Program-made: the position numbers and the translations under genes
The notes under the pieces: generated by a model
The model's input: the letters and a program-made list of their open reading frames with translations, nothing else
Told to the model about the DNA's origin: nothing
Database searches by the model: none
Shown: positions 1 through 8,147 of the stretch, in pieces
Numbering within the stretch: the stretch's first letter is position 1
Layout of the letters: each line of letters begins with the position of its first letter
From: an uncultured Clostridia bacterium
GTDB taxonomy: Bacteria > Bacillota > Clostridia > TANB77 > CAG-508
DNA length: 64,000 nucleotides
Assembly: GCA_947581805.1 (NCBI GenBank)
Contig: CANPVM010000001.1
Location: forward strand, 1 to 64,000
Direction: 5' to 3'

Positions 1-375
1 TTCGATGCTATATTCGAGCATACGATATGCTATGGAATAATCTATTGTTGATTGATGCTCTATTAAGAAAAATATATTTTTATCTTTTATTTTATATATA
101 ATATCGGATTCTCTATCTTGATATTTACTTGTAATAAATCGATTTGAATATAATTCTATTGGCTCTTTTATTTCTTCTTTTGGCTTTAATGCTTTATTGA
201 TTAAGTTTAACGCTTCTTCTTTTTTCATTAAAATTTCTCGAATTACTTTATCATGTTCATTATTTTTATCGTAAATATATTCTTCTTGTTCTTCTGCTAC
301 CATAGAATGTTGGTTTTCTTTTTTATTTTGAAATTCTTGATATTTTATATAATGTTGATATGTAATTTTTAACAA
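1..375 (-). CDS. Partial Rpn/PD-(D/E)XK nuclease-family transposase-like protein (N-terminal part)
   Basis: The gene enters from the left edge; only its first 125 codons are here, open to the boundary. I place the start at a TTG (375-373) because AGGAGG at 382-387 lies six bases upstream. After an acidic linker the protein shows SKYQDRESDIIYKI and then FFLIEHQS, the signature of the PD-(D/E)XK nuclease-family transposase group (Rpn and relatives), where the Asp of ESDIIY and the Glu of IEHQS belong to the nuclease core. Members are recombination-promoting nucleases, often in many copies per genome, and are not true DDE transposases. The C-terminal half is outside the window, so intactness is unknown. 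Confidence 0.75.
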   Translation of the reverse strand, partial: MLKITYQHYIKYQEFQNKKENQHSMVAEEQEEYIYDKNNEHDKVIREILMKKEEALNLINKALKPKEEIKEPIELYSNRFITSKYQDRESDIIYKIKDKNIFFLIEHQSTIDYSIAYRMLEYSIE

Positions 376-524
376 ATTTTGCCTCCTACTTTTATTATAT
401 TTGGTTTTACTTTATTGTTAATATAAATTTTAAAGTTAAATTGATGTTTAAAATATTACCTCCTTTCTTTCTTCCATTTTTTCCTTTTCTTTTTTTCTTG
501 ATTTTTTAAAGATTTAATTTTTTT

Positions 525-566
525 GATAATAATTTTTTGATAATAATTTTTTGATAATAATTTTTA
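525..566. repeat. Three tandem 14-bp repeats
   Basis: GATAATAATTTTTT occurs three times in a row, the last copy ending in A. It lies in the 376-826 intergenic stretch, which otherwise holds only the two inverted repeats listed next. No function is evident; slippage in AT-rich DNA would explain it. Confidence 0.8.
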
Positions 567-592
567 TACTTCTATTAAAGCACATAAATAGC

Positions 593-641
593 AAAAAAGC
601 AAGAAATTTTCATCGCCTTTTTCTGACATTTTTCTTGCTTT
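593..641. terminator. Inverted repeat, possible terminator
   Basis: AAAGCAAGAAA (596-606) pairs with TTTCTTGCTTT (631-641) around a 24-base loop. The loop is long for an intrinsic terminator, so the role is uncertain. Confidence 0.35.
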
Positions 642-670
642 AGTTTTTTATTTATATATTTAGGCTATAG

Positions 671-696
671 AAAAAATCCGCTATAGCGGATTTTTT
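671..696. terminator. Perfect 26-bp palindrome, likely terminator of the leftward lyase gene
   Basis: AAAAAATCCGCTA is followed directly by its complement TAGCGGATTTTTT. The stem ends in T6 on both strands, so it could stop transcription either way; the leftward photoproduct lyase gene ends 130 bases upstream of it. Confidence 0.6.
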
Positions 697-826
697 GATT
701 TATTATATTTGCTATTTTACGAAAAACATTATGCTCAAGTTTATGCCCTAAATACATGAATTAAAGTGAGTTACGAATAACTTATAAGATACTAACGTCC
801 CCAATGGAGTATTCTTAATGGAGCAT

Positions 827-1835
827 TTAAACAATATATTTGATTTCATTGTTTGGAAAATGCTTTTCCATTAGCTCTCTTAAGAAGTTTTCCGCTTCTT
901 CTCTTATTTCTTTTTTATAAGTGTACTTTCCTCTGCCTCTACCTGTCATTTTTTCTTTATCATATAGCACAGGATTATTAGGAAAAGCTTCTGTGTTAAT
1001 AGCATTATGAATATAACTATAAGTCATGAATATAATTTCAAAAAAGCATTCTTTCTTTACTTTTTCACTTAAATTTTCTGCTAAATATTCTATTAAGGTT
1101 TGGTATTCTTCTTTCCAGTTATCCACTAACACAATAGGTGCAATTAAAATTCCTACTTTATAGTCCGCTTCTTTTAATTTGTTGATGGCTTCTACTCTAT
1201 TTTTCAAAGGTGATGTTCCTAGTTCTACTTTTCGTATAATTTCTTGTGGATTTACACTCACTCTTACTATAATTCTTCCTTGATGCTCTAAATTTAAAAT
1301 TGGATTTACCATATCAAATTTTGTAGGGAAGGTTAAATTTCCTCTTTCTGTTCTTGCAATAAAGTTTTGAATGGTCCATACTAAATTGCCAGTAATCGTA
1401 TTTTCTAAAATTAAATCGCTATTGCTTCCTATTTCAAAGGTTAATTCTTTTTCACTTTCATTGTTTACTTTAATAATTTTGTCTAACATTTCTTCACGAT
1501 TTACAAATAGCCTTAAATAGGCACATTTATTATAATTACAAACTAAATAGCAATATAAGCACATGGCAATACAACCGAGAAGATGTATATGGTACTAAAT
1601 AATCTGATGTTTTGTGATTTGGCACAAATTTATGTGTTTTGCGAACTCCAATAATTAAATTTTGTTTCATTTTTGGAAATTCTTTATTTTCTTTTTTTCG
1701 CATTTCTTCAATGTTGTTGTGATTTTCTATTTCGATACAAGGAATTCCTTTTTCCTGATATCTTGTTAATAATTCTTTTCCTAATTCATAGTTTTGTACA
1801 TTTTTCTCAAAAAAAACTTCTCTTGGTAAAAACAT
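827..1835 (-). CDS. splB: Spore photoproduct lyase, interrupted by a +1 frameshift at a CGG codon
   Basis: Radical SAM enzyme that reverses the UV-induced spore photoproduct (thymine dimer) in germinating spores. Frame one (1835-1536, ATG with GGAG upstream) encodes the N-terminus through KTSDYLVPYTSS, then CGG (1577-1575) and 12 junk codons. Skipping base 1577 and reading GGT TGT ATT GCC ATG TGC continues as GCIAMCLYCYLVCNYNKC, giving the complete CxxxCxxC cluster motif; the shift falls just before its first Cys. The joined product is 335 aa, close to the family's usual 340. By my residue count, the site of the Bacillus hydrogen-donor Cys reads SNSD, so this would be a variant of the clostridial type. 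Either programmed +1 frameshifting, a real lesion or a sequence error; the sites in bofA, pilC and rluD look the same. Confidence 0.88.
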
Positions 1836-1943
1836 ATTTTTCTCTCCTTTTTTATAGTTTTTACTTTTGAGAAGTTTTTATACACAATGTTTTGATGACA
1901 TATACTTTTGTTACTATTGAGTTATATTTATTAATTTGTATCG

Positions 1944-2094
1944 AAAAGACTTTAAATACTTATATTTTTAATAACTGCGTAAGCGACCAAACGAAACGAA
2001 GTGAAGTGCGATTGGAGCAACTTACAAATTAATTTTTTATTATGGAAGTTGCGACACACAAAGTTATGAAAAATATAAGTATTTAAAGTCTTTT
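1944..2094. repeat. 151-bp imperfect palindrome (element A)
   Basis: A 33-base arm (1944-1976, starting AAAAGACTTTAAATACTT) is repeated inverted at 2062-2094 with one mismatch. Inside lie smaller inverted repeats: GCAACTT 2018-2024 with AAGTTGC 2046-2052. It sits between the PAP2 gene and the lyase gene. It resembles element B at 7985-8138 in size, plan and position, so a MITE-like or structured RNA element is possible. Confidence 0.7.
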
Positions 2095-2105
2095 TAATAT
2101 ACAAT

Positions 2106-2762
2106 TTATATATTATCTTTAATAACATGTGTGAAAAGTAACAAGTAAGAAATGGATAAACAAAAACCGGCTACTACATCACTTGCATAATGAACTCCTA
2201 AATAAATTCGGCTAAGTCCAATAAAAATAATTAGTAGGCTAAGTGCTATATTACAAGTCCATTTAATTATTGGACTTTTTACTTTTTTATGAATTAGATA
2301 AATAAACAATCCATAAAAAGCCATACTTACCATAGAATGCCCAGAAGGAAAACTATAGCCACTTTGCTCTACAATACGGAAGCCTTCTGGTCTTGGCCTT
2401 TGAATGATATTCTTTAATAGTTGATTGCTAAAAAAGATAATGATTAAATTAACTCCAATGTATTTTCCTAATTTCTGCTTCCATAGACAAACTACGCTAA
2501 TGAGGCATACCGGAATAATAACATAACTAGAACCAATGGTGGTAATGATTTTAGCAATAATTGTGGTTGGTTCGTTAATCCATTTTGAAACAATGCTATA
2601 AATAGCATTATCAAACTCATGAATTTCCTCATCTAATATATCTTCTAATATTACAAAAAATAGAATTAGACCAACAATTAAAATGAGCCATTTACTATTT
2701 TTCTTAAAAAACTCTATTATTCTTTTGCTCTTTTTTTCTATTGTATTTTCTGTATTTTCCAA
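2106..2762 (-). CDS. PAP2-family membrane phosphatase (BcrC-like)
   Basis: Integral membrane phosphatase of the PAP2 superfamily, probably acting on undecaprenyl pyrophosphate or another lipid phosphate on the outer face of the membrane. All three signature motifs are intact: KNIIQRPRP (Kx6RP), PSGHS, and SRIYLGVHYASD (SRx5Hx3D). About five or six hydrophobic segments run from residue 25 to the end. The start is a TTG at 2762 preceded by GGAAGGAAAC; no better in-frame ATG exists. It stands alone, so substrate choice is inferred from family only. UppP at 31.5 kb would be an independent enzyme for the same carrier lipid. Confidence 0.8.
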   Translation of the reverse strand: MENTENTIEKKSKRIIEFFKKNSKWLILIVGLILFFVILEDILDEEIHEFDNAIYSIVSKWINEPTTIIAKIITTIGSSYVIIPVCLISVVCLWKQKLGKYIGVNLIIIFFSNQLLKNIIQRPRPEGFRIVEQSGYSFPSGHSMVSMAFYGLFIYLIHKKVKSPIIKWTCNIALSLLIIFIGLSRIYLGVHYASDVVAGFCLSISYLLLFTHVIKDNI

Positions 2763-2839
2763 AATGTTTCCTTCCTTTTTTATTTTTAGCTACTTTTTTT
2801 ATTATTGCTTACTTTTCTCTTGGTTTTTATTTTGAAATA

Positions 2840-3502
2840 CTATTTATTGTTTTTAGCAATAAGTGCCTTTATTTTAATGCCCTGCTCTTTAAACATTTTT
2901 TCATGTTCAGTTTCAATATTGTCCCAAAAATTTTCTTCATTTGCTAAATCGTAGGTTTGCTTTGTAATGGTAAATCCACTATTTTCAAAATAGTTCAGAC
3001 TATCCTCATACAAATTATCGTCATCTGTTTTAAAATAGATTTCTCCATCATTTGTTAGAAATTCTTTATATTTTTCTAGTTGCCTTGTATGAGTAAGCCT
3101 TTTTTTATGATGCTTTCCCCTTGGCCAAGGATTACAAAAATTAATATATATTCTTTCTACTTTATCCTCTTTTCCTAGAATTAAAAAAATTCTTTCAATG
3201 TCAAATCTAGTTAAATATACATTCTCAATTTCTTTTTTAGTTTCTTGTTCTGCTTGCTCTATATTTCTTTTTGCAAGTCCAAGCATAGCATCCACTAAGT
3301 CAATGGCTAAATAATTTATATTCTCATTTTTTATAGCAAGCTTCGAGATAAAACTTCCCTTTCCACAGCCTAGCTCAATATGAAATGGAGCTTTGTTTTT
3401 ATATAATATGCTCCACTTATTTTTATATTCTTCTGGATTATCTATGTAAAATTTACTTGCTTCTAATTCTGGTCTTGCCCATGGTTTAAAACGTATTCTC
3501 AT
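2840..3502 (-). CDS. trmB: tRNA (guanine-N7-)-methyltransferase
   Basis: Methylates G46 in the variable loop of tRNAs with S-adenosylmethionine. The 220-residue protein has the SAM-binding loop HIELGCGKGSF near residue 43 and the TrmB hallmark NFCNPWPRGKHHKKR near residue 123, plus the conserved N-terminal FKPWARPELEAS. Length is normal for the family. ATG start with AAGGAG upstream. It follows an uncharacterised intergenic stretch (3503-3747) and is likely transcribed toward the PAP2 gene, 77 bases away. Confidence 0.93.
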   Translation of the reverse strand: MRIRFKPWARPELEASKFYIDNPEEYKNKWSILYKNKAPFHIELGCGKGSFISKLAIKNENINYLAIDLVDAMLGLAKRNIEQAEQETKKEIENVYLTRFDIERIFLILGKEDKVERIYINFCNPWPRGKHHKKRLTHTRQLEKYKEFLTNDGEIYFKTDDDNLYEDSLNYFENSGFTITKQTYDLANEENFWDNIETEHEKMFKEQGIKIKALIAKNNK

Positions 3503-3747
3503 TGCTTTTTCTCCTTATTTTTCTTCTTTACCTTTTTCATATAAAGTACTTTCTTTTATTTTTATTATTTTAATTTTTCCTATTTAATTTAAAGAATTTT
3601 TATTGCATAAAGAATTATAACATAAATTTATTACTTTTACATCTTCTTTCCATATTTTTTATTATTTTTGGTATAAATTACCTTTGCTTTTTGTTCTTGT
3701 TTTGTGTTAACATAAATATAGAGTTGTAAGAAAGTTGAGGGATTTTT

Positions 3748-4005
3748 ATGAAGATAATCAATACTTTGGTTAGTAAAATTAAGAATTTAGATGAGAGCAT
3801 AAAGAAACTTATGTGTAAGGGATATTCTTTTTCTTTCCTATTATGCATTTTTGCTAGTTTAACTCTTTTTACATATGAAATTTTTTATAGTAATCCTACT
3901 TTATATTATATTGGGCTTTCCCTATTTCGTACTAGTTTAATGTTTGCTTGTACTTTCTTTATTTGTGGAATTGGTTTTGATACAATAAAAAAAGAGAGAA
4001 TATAA
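3748..4005 (+). CDS. Small two-helix membrane protein, unknown function
   Basis: An 85-residue protein I do not recognise. Two hydrophobic segments (about residues 27-46 and 52-75) are linked by a short polar turn, with a basic amphipathic N-terminus and a KKERI tail. It is one of few rightward genes here and has its own ribosome-binding site (GAGGGA seven bases before ATG) and a strong terminator just after the stop, so it is a genuine monocistronic unit. No domain assignment is possible from sequence alone. Confidence 0.65.
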   Translation: MKIINTLVSKIKNLDESIKKLMCKGYSFSFLLCIFASLTLFTYEIFYSNPTLYYIGLSLFRTSLMFACTFFICGIGFDTIKKERI

Positions 4006-4041
4006 AAGAAAGATTTGGGCTTTGTTCCAAATCTTTCTTTT
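4004..4041 (+). terminator. Intrinsic terminator of the small membrane protein gene
   Basis: Perfect 15-bp stem AAAAGAAAGATTTGG (4004-4018) with CCAAATCTTTCTTTT (4027-4041), followed by T residues; overlaps the stop codon region. Confidence 0.85.
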
Positions 4042-4044
4042 TAT

Positions 4045-4078
4045 ACCTGTTTTTTTCCTCCGTCCCCAAAAACAGGTT
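4045..4078 (-). terminator. Hairpin at the end of gatB, loop GGGGACGGAGG
   Basis: ACCTGTTTTT and AAAAACAGGT form a 10-bp stem that overlaps the gatB stop codon. Read on the minus strand the loop contains GGGACGGAG, the same loop sequence as in the hairpin at 19302-19327. Probably the end of the gatCAB transcript. Confidence 0.55.
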
Positions 4079-5519
4079 ATTTTTTTAATTCTTCTAAGAA
4101 CATTTTGTTTAGCATTTGTGGGTTTGCTTTTCCTTTGGTTTCTTTCATTGCTTGCCCTACTAAGAAACCAAGTGCTTTATCTTTTCCTGCTTTAAAGTCA
4201 GCAACAGATTGAGGATTTGCTTCTAATATTTTCATGACAACTTCTTTGATTGCTCCCTCGTCTGAAATTTGAATCCATCCTTTTTCTTTGATGATTTCTT
4301 CTGGGTCTTTTGGTTCTTCAAATAATTCTTCTAATACTTTTTTACCAATAGCGCTACTAATGGTTCCTTTATCTATTAGAGTAATCATTTTTGCTAACTG
4401 TTCTGCGGTAAATGGTATTTGGTCTGGTTCTAATTCTTTTTCGTTTAAAATTCTAGAAACATCAGATAATAGCCAGTTTGCTACTGCTTTTGCATTGTTG
4501 CAAATACCTTGTGCTTCTTCAAATAAATTTGATAAGTGTTTTGATGCAGTTAGTAAGTTGCTATCTTTTTCAGATAAGCCAAATTCTTGTATATATCTTG
4601 CACGTCTGCTTTCTGGTAACTCTGGTAAATTATTTTTTATATTTTCAATATATTCTTCTGACAAACGGATAGCTACTAAGTCTGGATCTGGGAAGTAACG
4701 GTAGTCTTGAGCATCTTCTTTATCTCTCATAGAGAAGGTTTTTCCTGATACATCGTCCCAACGCAAGGTTTCTTGCTCTATTATTCCACCTTCTTCTATA
4801 ACGTCAATTTGTCTATCTGCTTCGTATTCAATGGCTCTTACAATGCTTCTGAAAGAATTCATATTTTTCATTTCTGTACGTGTTCCAAATTCTGTAGTAC
4901 CTTTTTTTCTTACTGATACATTGACATCGGCACGAAGGGAACCTTCTTGCATTTTACAGTCAGAAACTTCAATATACTCTAAAATAGATTTTAGTTTTTT
5001 TAGGTATTCTTCTGCTTCTTTTGCGCTACGTAAATCTGGCTCTGATACAATTTCAATTAAAGGAACGCCTGCTCTGTTTAAGTCTACTAAACTTCCTCCA
5101 CCAAATTCATTGTGGTTTAGTTTTCCTGCATCTTCTTCTATATGAATACGAGTTAAGCGAATTTTTTTCTTTTCTCCATTTTCTAGCTCAATTTCAATGT
5201 AGCCATGTTCACAAAGTGGCTTATCAAATTGAGATATTTGGTAAGATTTTGGAAGGTCTGGATAAAAGTAATTTTTTCTATCATTTTTGCTATCTCTTGA
5301 AATTTCGCAGTTTGTAGCAAGCCCTGCTTTTACAGCATATTCTACTACCTTTTCATTTAAAACTGGAAGTGTTCCTGGCATTGCCATACAAATAGGACAG
5401 GTATGCGTATTAGGAGCTGCACCAAATTCAGTTGGACAACTACAAAAGATTTTTGTTTTTGTAGATAATTCTGCGTGTACTTCTAGTCCTATTACAATTT
5501 CATAATCTTCTCTTGACAT
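4077..5519 (-). CDS. gatB: Asp-tRNA(Asn)/Glu-tRNA(Gln) amidotransferase subunit B
   Basis: Subunit of GatCAB that binds the misacylated tRNA and, with GatA ammonia, converts Glu-tRNA(Gln) or Asp-tRNA(Asn) to the amides. I start at ATG 5519 (MSREDYEIVIGLEVHAEL) because AGGAGGTG lies just upstream and the family begins there; an in-frame upstream extension is not needed. The zinc motif CSCPTEF with HTCPIC is intact, the body keeps the GatB core (RIHIEEDAGKL, DLNRAGVPLIEIVSEPD) and the C-terminal YqeY-like tail is present. Product about 480 aa, normal. Its start is one base from the gatA stop, so translation is coupled. Confidence 0.97.
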   Translation of the reverse strand: MSREDYEIVIGLEVHAELSTKTKIFCSCPTEFGAAPNTHTCPICMAMPGTLPVLNEKVVEYAVKAGLATNCEISRDSKNDRKNYFYPDLPKSYQISQFDKPLCEHGYIEIELENGEKKKIRLTRIHIEEDAGKLNHNEFGGGSLVDLNRAGVPLIEIVSEPDLRSAKEAEEYLKKLKSILEYIEVSDCKMQEGSLRADVNVSVRKKGTTEFGTRTEMKNMNSFRSIVRAIEYEADRQIDVIEEGGIIEQETLRWDDVSGKTFSMRDKEDAQDYRYFPDPDLVAIRLSEEYIENIKNNLPELPESRRARYIQEFGLSEKDSNLLTASKHLSNLFEEAQGICNNAKAVANWLLSDVSRILNEKELEPDQIPFTAEQLAKMITLIDKGTISSAIGKKVLEELFEEPKDPEEIIKEKGWIQISDEGAIKEVVMKILEANPQSVADFKAGKDKALGFLVGQAMKETKGKANPQMLNKMFLEELKK

Positions 5520-5520
5520 C

Positions 5521-6999
5521 TTAGCACACACCTCCTTTAAATTGTGGCTTATTGCTTTCTCTAAATTTAATTTTTTGTTCAAATGTATAAGCAGCATTTA
5601 AAATTTCTTCTTCTCCAAAGCGCTTTCCTATTAGTTGCATTCCAATTGGCATACCTTGAGAATCTACTCCGCATGGAATAGAAATTCCTGGAAGACCTGC
5701 AATATTAACAGATACTGTGCAAATATCTGCTAAATACATTTCTAATGGATTGCTTGATTTAGTTCCTATTTCAAAGGCTACTGTTGGTGAAGTTGGTGTT
5801 AATAAAATATCGTATTTTTCAAATGCTTCTTCAAATTGTTTTCTTACTAAAGTTCTTACTTGTTGTGCTTTTTTATAATAAGCATCATAGTAACCAGAAG
5901 ATAATACATAAGTTCCTAAAATAATTCTTCTTTTTACCTCTGAACCAAATCCTTCACTTCTAGAATTGCGGTAAATATCTTTTAAATTGCTAAAGTTTTG
6001 TGTTCTATATCCATAACGAATGCCATCAAATCTTCCTAAGTTTGAACTTGCTTCTGCACAAGCAATAATGTAATAAGTTGCTAAAGCGTAGTTTGCAATA
6101 TCTAATGAAAATTCTTCTACTTCTGCTCCCATTTCTTTATAAGTTTCAATGGCTTTCTGCAAACTTTTCTTTACTTCTTCATTTATTCCTTCACCAAAGA
6201 ATTCTTTTGGAATTCCTATTTTTAATCCCTTTACATCATTTTTTAGGCATTTAGTGTAATCTACTTTTTCTTTAACTTCGGAGGTAGTATCTTTTTCATC
6301 ATGACCAGTAATCATGTTTAATAGAATTGCTGCATCTTCTACATCTTTTGTAATTGGACCTATTTGGTCTAAAGATGAAGCAAATGCTACTAAGCCATAA
6401 CGAGATACCAAACCATAAGTTGGTTTTAAGCCTACTACTCCACAAAAAGAAGCTGGCTGGCGAATAGAACCACCAGTATCAGAGCCTAATGCCCATGGTA
6501 CTAAGTTTGCAGCAACAGCTGCTGCACTTCCTCCAGAAGACCCACCTGGTACTGTATTTAAATTCCATGGATTTTTTGTTACATGAAAAGCAGAGTATTC
6601 AGTAGAACCACCCATAGCAAATTCATCCATGTTTAATTTTCCTAAATTGATTAAATTTTCTTCTTTTAATTTTTCAACTACGGTAGCATCATAAGGTGCT
6701 ACAAAGTTTTCTAGCATTTTAGAACTACAAGTTGTTTTAATTCCTTTAGTACAAATGTTGTCTTTAATTCCAATAGGAATTCCAGCAAACTTTGAAGTAA
6801 TTTCTCCTTTTGCTACTTTTTCTTCTATTTGCTTTGCTTCTTCTTGTGCCTCACTACATAATGTTGTAACAAAAGCTTGTACATCTTTTTCTTTTTCTTC
6901 AATTCGACCTGTATAAGCTTTTGTAATTTCGCTTATAGTAATTTCTTTTTTTTCTAATTTTTCTTGCAATTCATGCACAGTTAATTCTGTAATATCCAT
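5521..6999 (-). CDS. gatA: Asp-tRNA(Asn)/Glu-tRNA(Gln) amidotransferase subunit A
   Basis: Glutaminase/amidase subunit that releases ammonia from glutamine for GatB. The 492-residue protein has the amidase Ser-cisSer-Lys triad: Lys in [11 protein letters not shown] (near residue 77), Ser in the glycine-rich [19 protein letters not shown] region, and [15 protein letters not shown]. Length and motifs are normal. ATG preceded by AAAGGAGGAAAACAG. Second gene of gatC-gatA-gatB; the ribosome-binding site of gatB lies inside its last codons. Confidence 0.97.
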   Translation of the reverse strand: MDITELTVHELQEKLEKKEITISEITKAYTGRIEEKEKDVQAFVTTLCSEAQEEAKQIEEKVAKGEITSKFAGIPIGIKDNICTKGIKTTCSSKMLENFVAPYDATVVEKLKEENLINLGKLNMDEFAMGGSTEYSAFHVTKNPWNLNTVPGGSSGGSAAAVAANLVPWALGSDTGGSIRQPASFCGVVGLKPTYGLVSRYGLVAFASSLDQIGPITKDVEDAAILLNMITGHDEKDTTSEVKEKVDYTKCLKNDVKGLKIGIPKEFFGEGINEEVKKSLQKAIETYKEMGAEVEEFSLDIANYALATYYIIACAEASSNLGRFDGIRYGYRTQNFSNLKDIYRNSRSEGFGSEVKRRIILGTYVLSSGYYDAYYKKAQQVRTLVRKQFEEAFEKYDILLTPTSPTVAFEIGTKSSNPLEMYLADICTVSVNIAGLPGISIPCGVDSQGMPIGMQLIGKRFGEEEILNAAYTFEQKIKFRESNKPQFKGGVC

Positions 7000-7017
7000 C
7001 TGTTTTCCTCCTTTTGT

Positions 7018-7305
7018 TTATTGAATTACTTTTGGTATTTTAAACATATTTCTTTCTTTTTCTGGGGCATTTGCTAGTAATGCTTCATTATCTTCAAATA
7101 CTTTGATTTCGTCTTTACGAAATACGTTTTCATTTTCATTTACTCCAAAAGATTCTCCTAAACCTTCTACTGGTGCATTATTTACAATGTTCGCAAAATT
7201 TAAAATGTCTTGCAAATGTAGTAAATAAGTATCTATTTCTTCTTCTTTTAAATTTAAGTTGGCTAGTTTTGCAATATGCAAAATTTCTTCTCTACTTACT
7301 TTCAT
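7018..7305 (-). CDS. gatC: Asp-tRNA(Asn)/Glu-tRNA(Gln) amidotransferase subunit C
   Basis: Small bridging subunit that clamps GatA and GatB together. I choose ATG 7305 (MKVSREEILHIAKLANLNL); the longer reading from a TTG at 7323 would translate the Shine-Dalgarno AGGAGTG itself. The 95-residue length and the helix HIAKLANL followed by LLHLQDILNF are typical. First gene of the operon, 18 bases before gatA. Together with gltX and no GlnRS in the window, it fits the indirect route to Gln-tRNA. Confidence 0.94.
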   Translation of the reverse strand: MKVSREEILHIAKLANLNLKEEEIDTYLLHLQDILNFANIVNNAPVEGLGESFGVNENENVFRKDEIKVFEDNEALLANAPEKERNMFKIPKVIQ

Positions 7306-7373
7306 ATTCTCACTCCTTATCAAACTTTTGTTATTATACCTTTTTTTTCTGTAAATTACAAGAAAACTTGCAA

Positions 7374-7411
7374 AAAAAGTTACGCAAAGTCAAACTTTTG
7401 CGTAACTTTTT
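7374..7411 (-). terminator. Intrinsic terminator of the DUF4116 gene
   Basis: AAAAAGTTACGCAAA pairs with TTTGCGTAACTTTTT (7397-7411); on the minus strand the stem is followed by T7. It separates this gene from gatC. Confidence 0.85.
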
Positions 7412-7430
7412 GCTTATACTTATATAATAA

Positions 7431-7952
7431 TTATTTCAATGCTATTATTTCTTCGTCTTGTTTTAAGTCTTCTCCTAAGAATTGAAATACACTCTTATCT
7501 TTTTGCATAGCAATAAGTCCAATTTCTTTATCATTTTTTAATCTGCTACTAGCATATTTTAAAATAATTGGCTTGTTTTCTACAGCTAATTTTACAACTT
7601 CTTTATCATCACGCATTTCTTGCGTTGCATAATATAAAATTTGCCCACTTACCTTTAACCCACTTATTAATAAATCTCTATCTTCTAATAGCTTTCCTTT
7701 TGCATAGCAATAGGTCCAACCTAATTTGCTAACTGATTCATACACAATTTCTCTATCTTCTTTTAAAGTGTCTGATGCAAATTCTAAAGCTTCTGCATTG
7801 TTTTTTACTGCTTCTAATACAATTTCTCTGTCATTTTTTAATTCTTCATCTGCAAATTCTAACAACTTTCCATTTTCTTTTACTGTTTTTAATACATAAT
7901 CTCGATTGCTAGAGTTTTGCTTCATATTCGTTACTTCAATTGGTTCTGGCAT
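7431..7952 (-). CDS. DUF4116 repeat protein, unknown function
   Basis: The 173-residue protein is built of about five repeats of roughly 25 residues of the form (N)D+EIVLEAVKNNA.ALEFAS..LK, which is the DUF4116 repeat found in gut bacteria, protists and some effectors. Repeats likely stack as short helices; no enzymatic residues are apparent and no signal peptide is present, so it is probably a cytosolic scaffold of unknown role. I start at ATG 7952 (MPEPIEV) since GTAGGAG sits six bases upstream; the longer reading would begin at a TTG. It is flanked by a terminator downstream and palindromic element B upstream. Confidence 0.75.
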   Translation of the reverse strand: MPEPIEVTNMKQNSSNRDYVLKTVKENGKLLEFADEELKNDREIVLEAVKNNAEALEFASDTLKEDREIVYESVSKLGWTYCYAKGKLLEDRDLLISGLKVSGQILYYATQEMRDDKEVVKLAVENKPIILKYASSRLKNDKEIGLIAMQKDKSVFQFLGEDLKQDEEIIALK

Positions 7953-7984
7953 TTTTCTCCTACTTTCTTTTATCAATTTTTATA

Positions 7985-8138
7985 TCTACCATATATATCT
8001 ATTATATTTTTAAGTGAGCTTGTGTGGGGACCGACAAATTATAGTCTGTTAATCAATTTTTGTATTAGCAAAAATTGATTTATAGACTATTATGCAGTTG
8101 GGACGAACGCAAAAAATAGAATAGATATATATGGTAGA
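7985..8138. repeat. 154-bp imperfect palindrome (element B)
   Basis: Outer arms TCTACCATATATATCTAT... (7985-8011) and its complement (8111-8138) differ at one position. A nested hairpin has arms AATCAATTTTTG (8051-8062) and CAAAAATTGATT (8069-8080), bracketed by ATAGTCT and AGACTAT. Between the arms are GGGGACCGAC and GGGACGAACGC. It sits between the uvrC stop and the DUF4116 gene. Confidence 0.7.
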
Positions 8139-8147
8139 TTAAAAATT

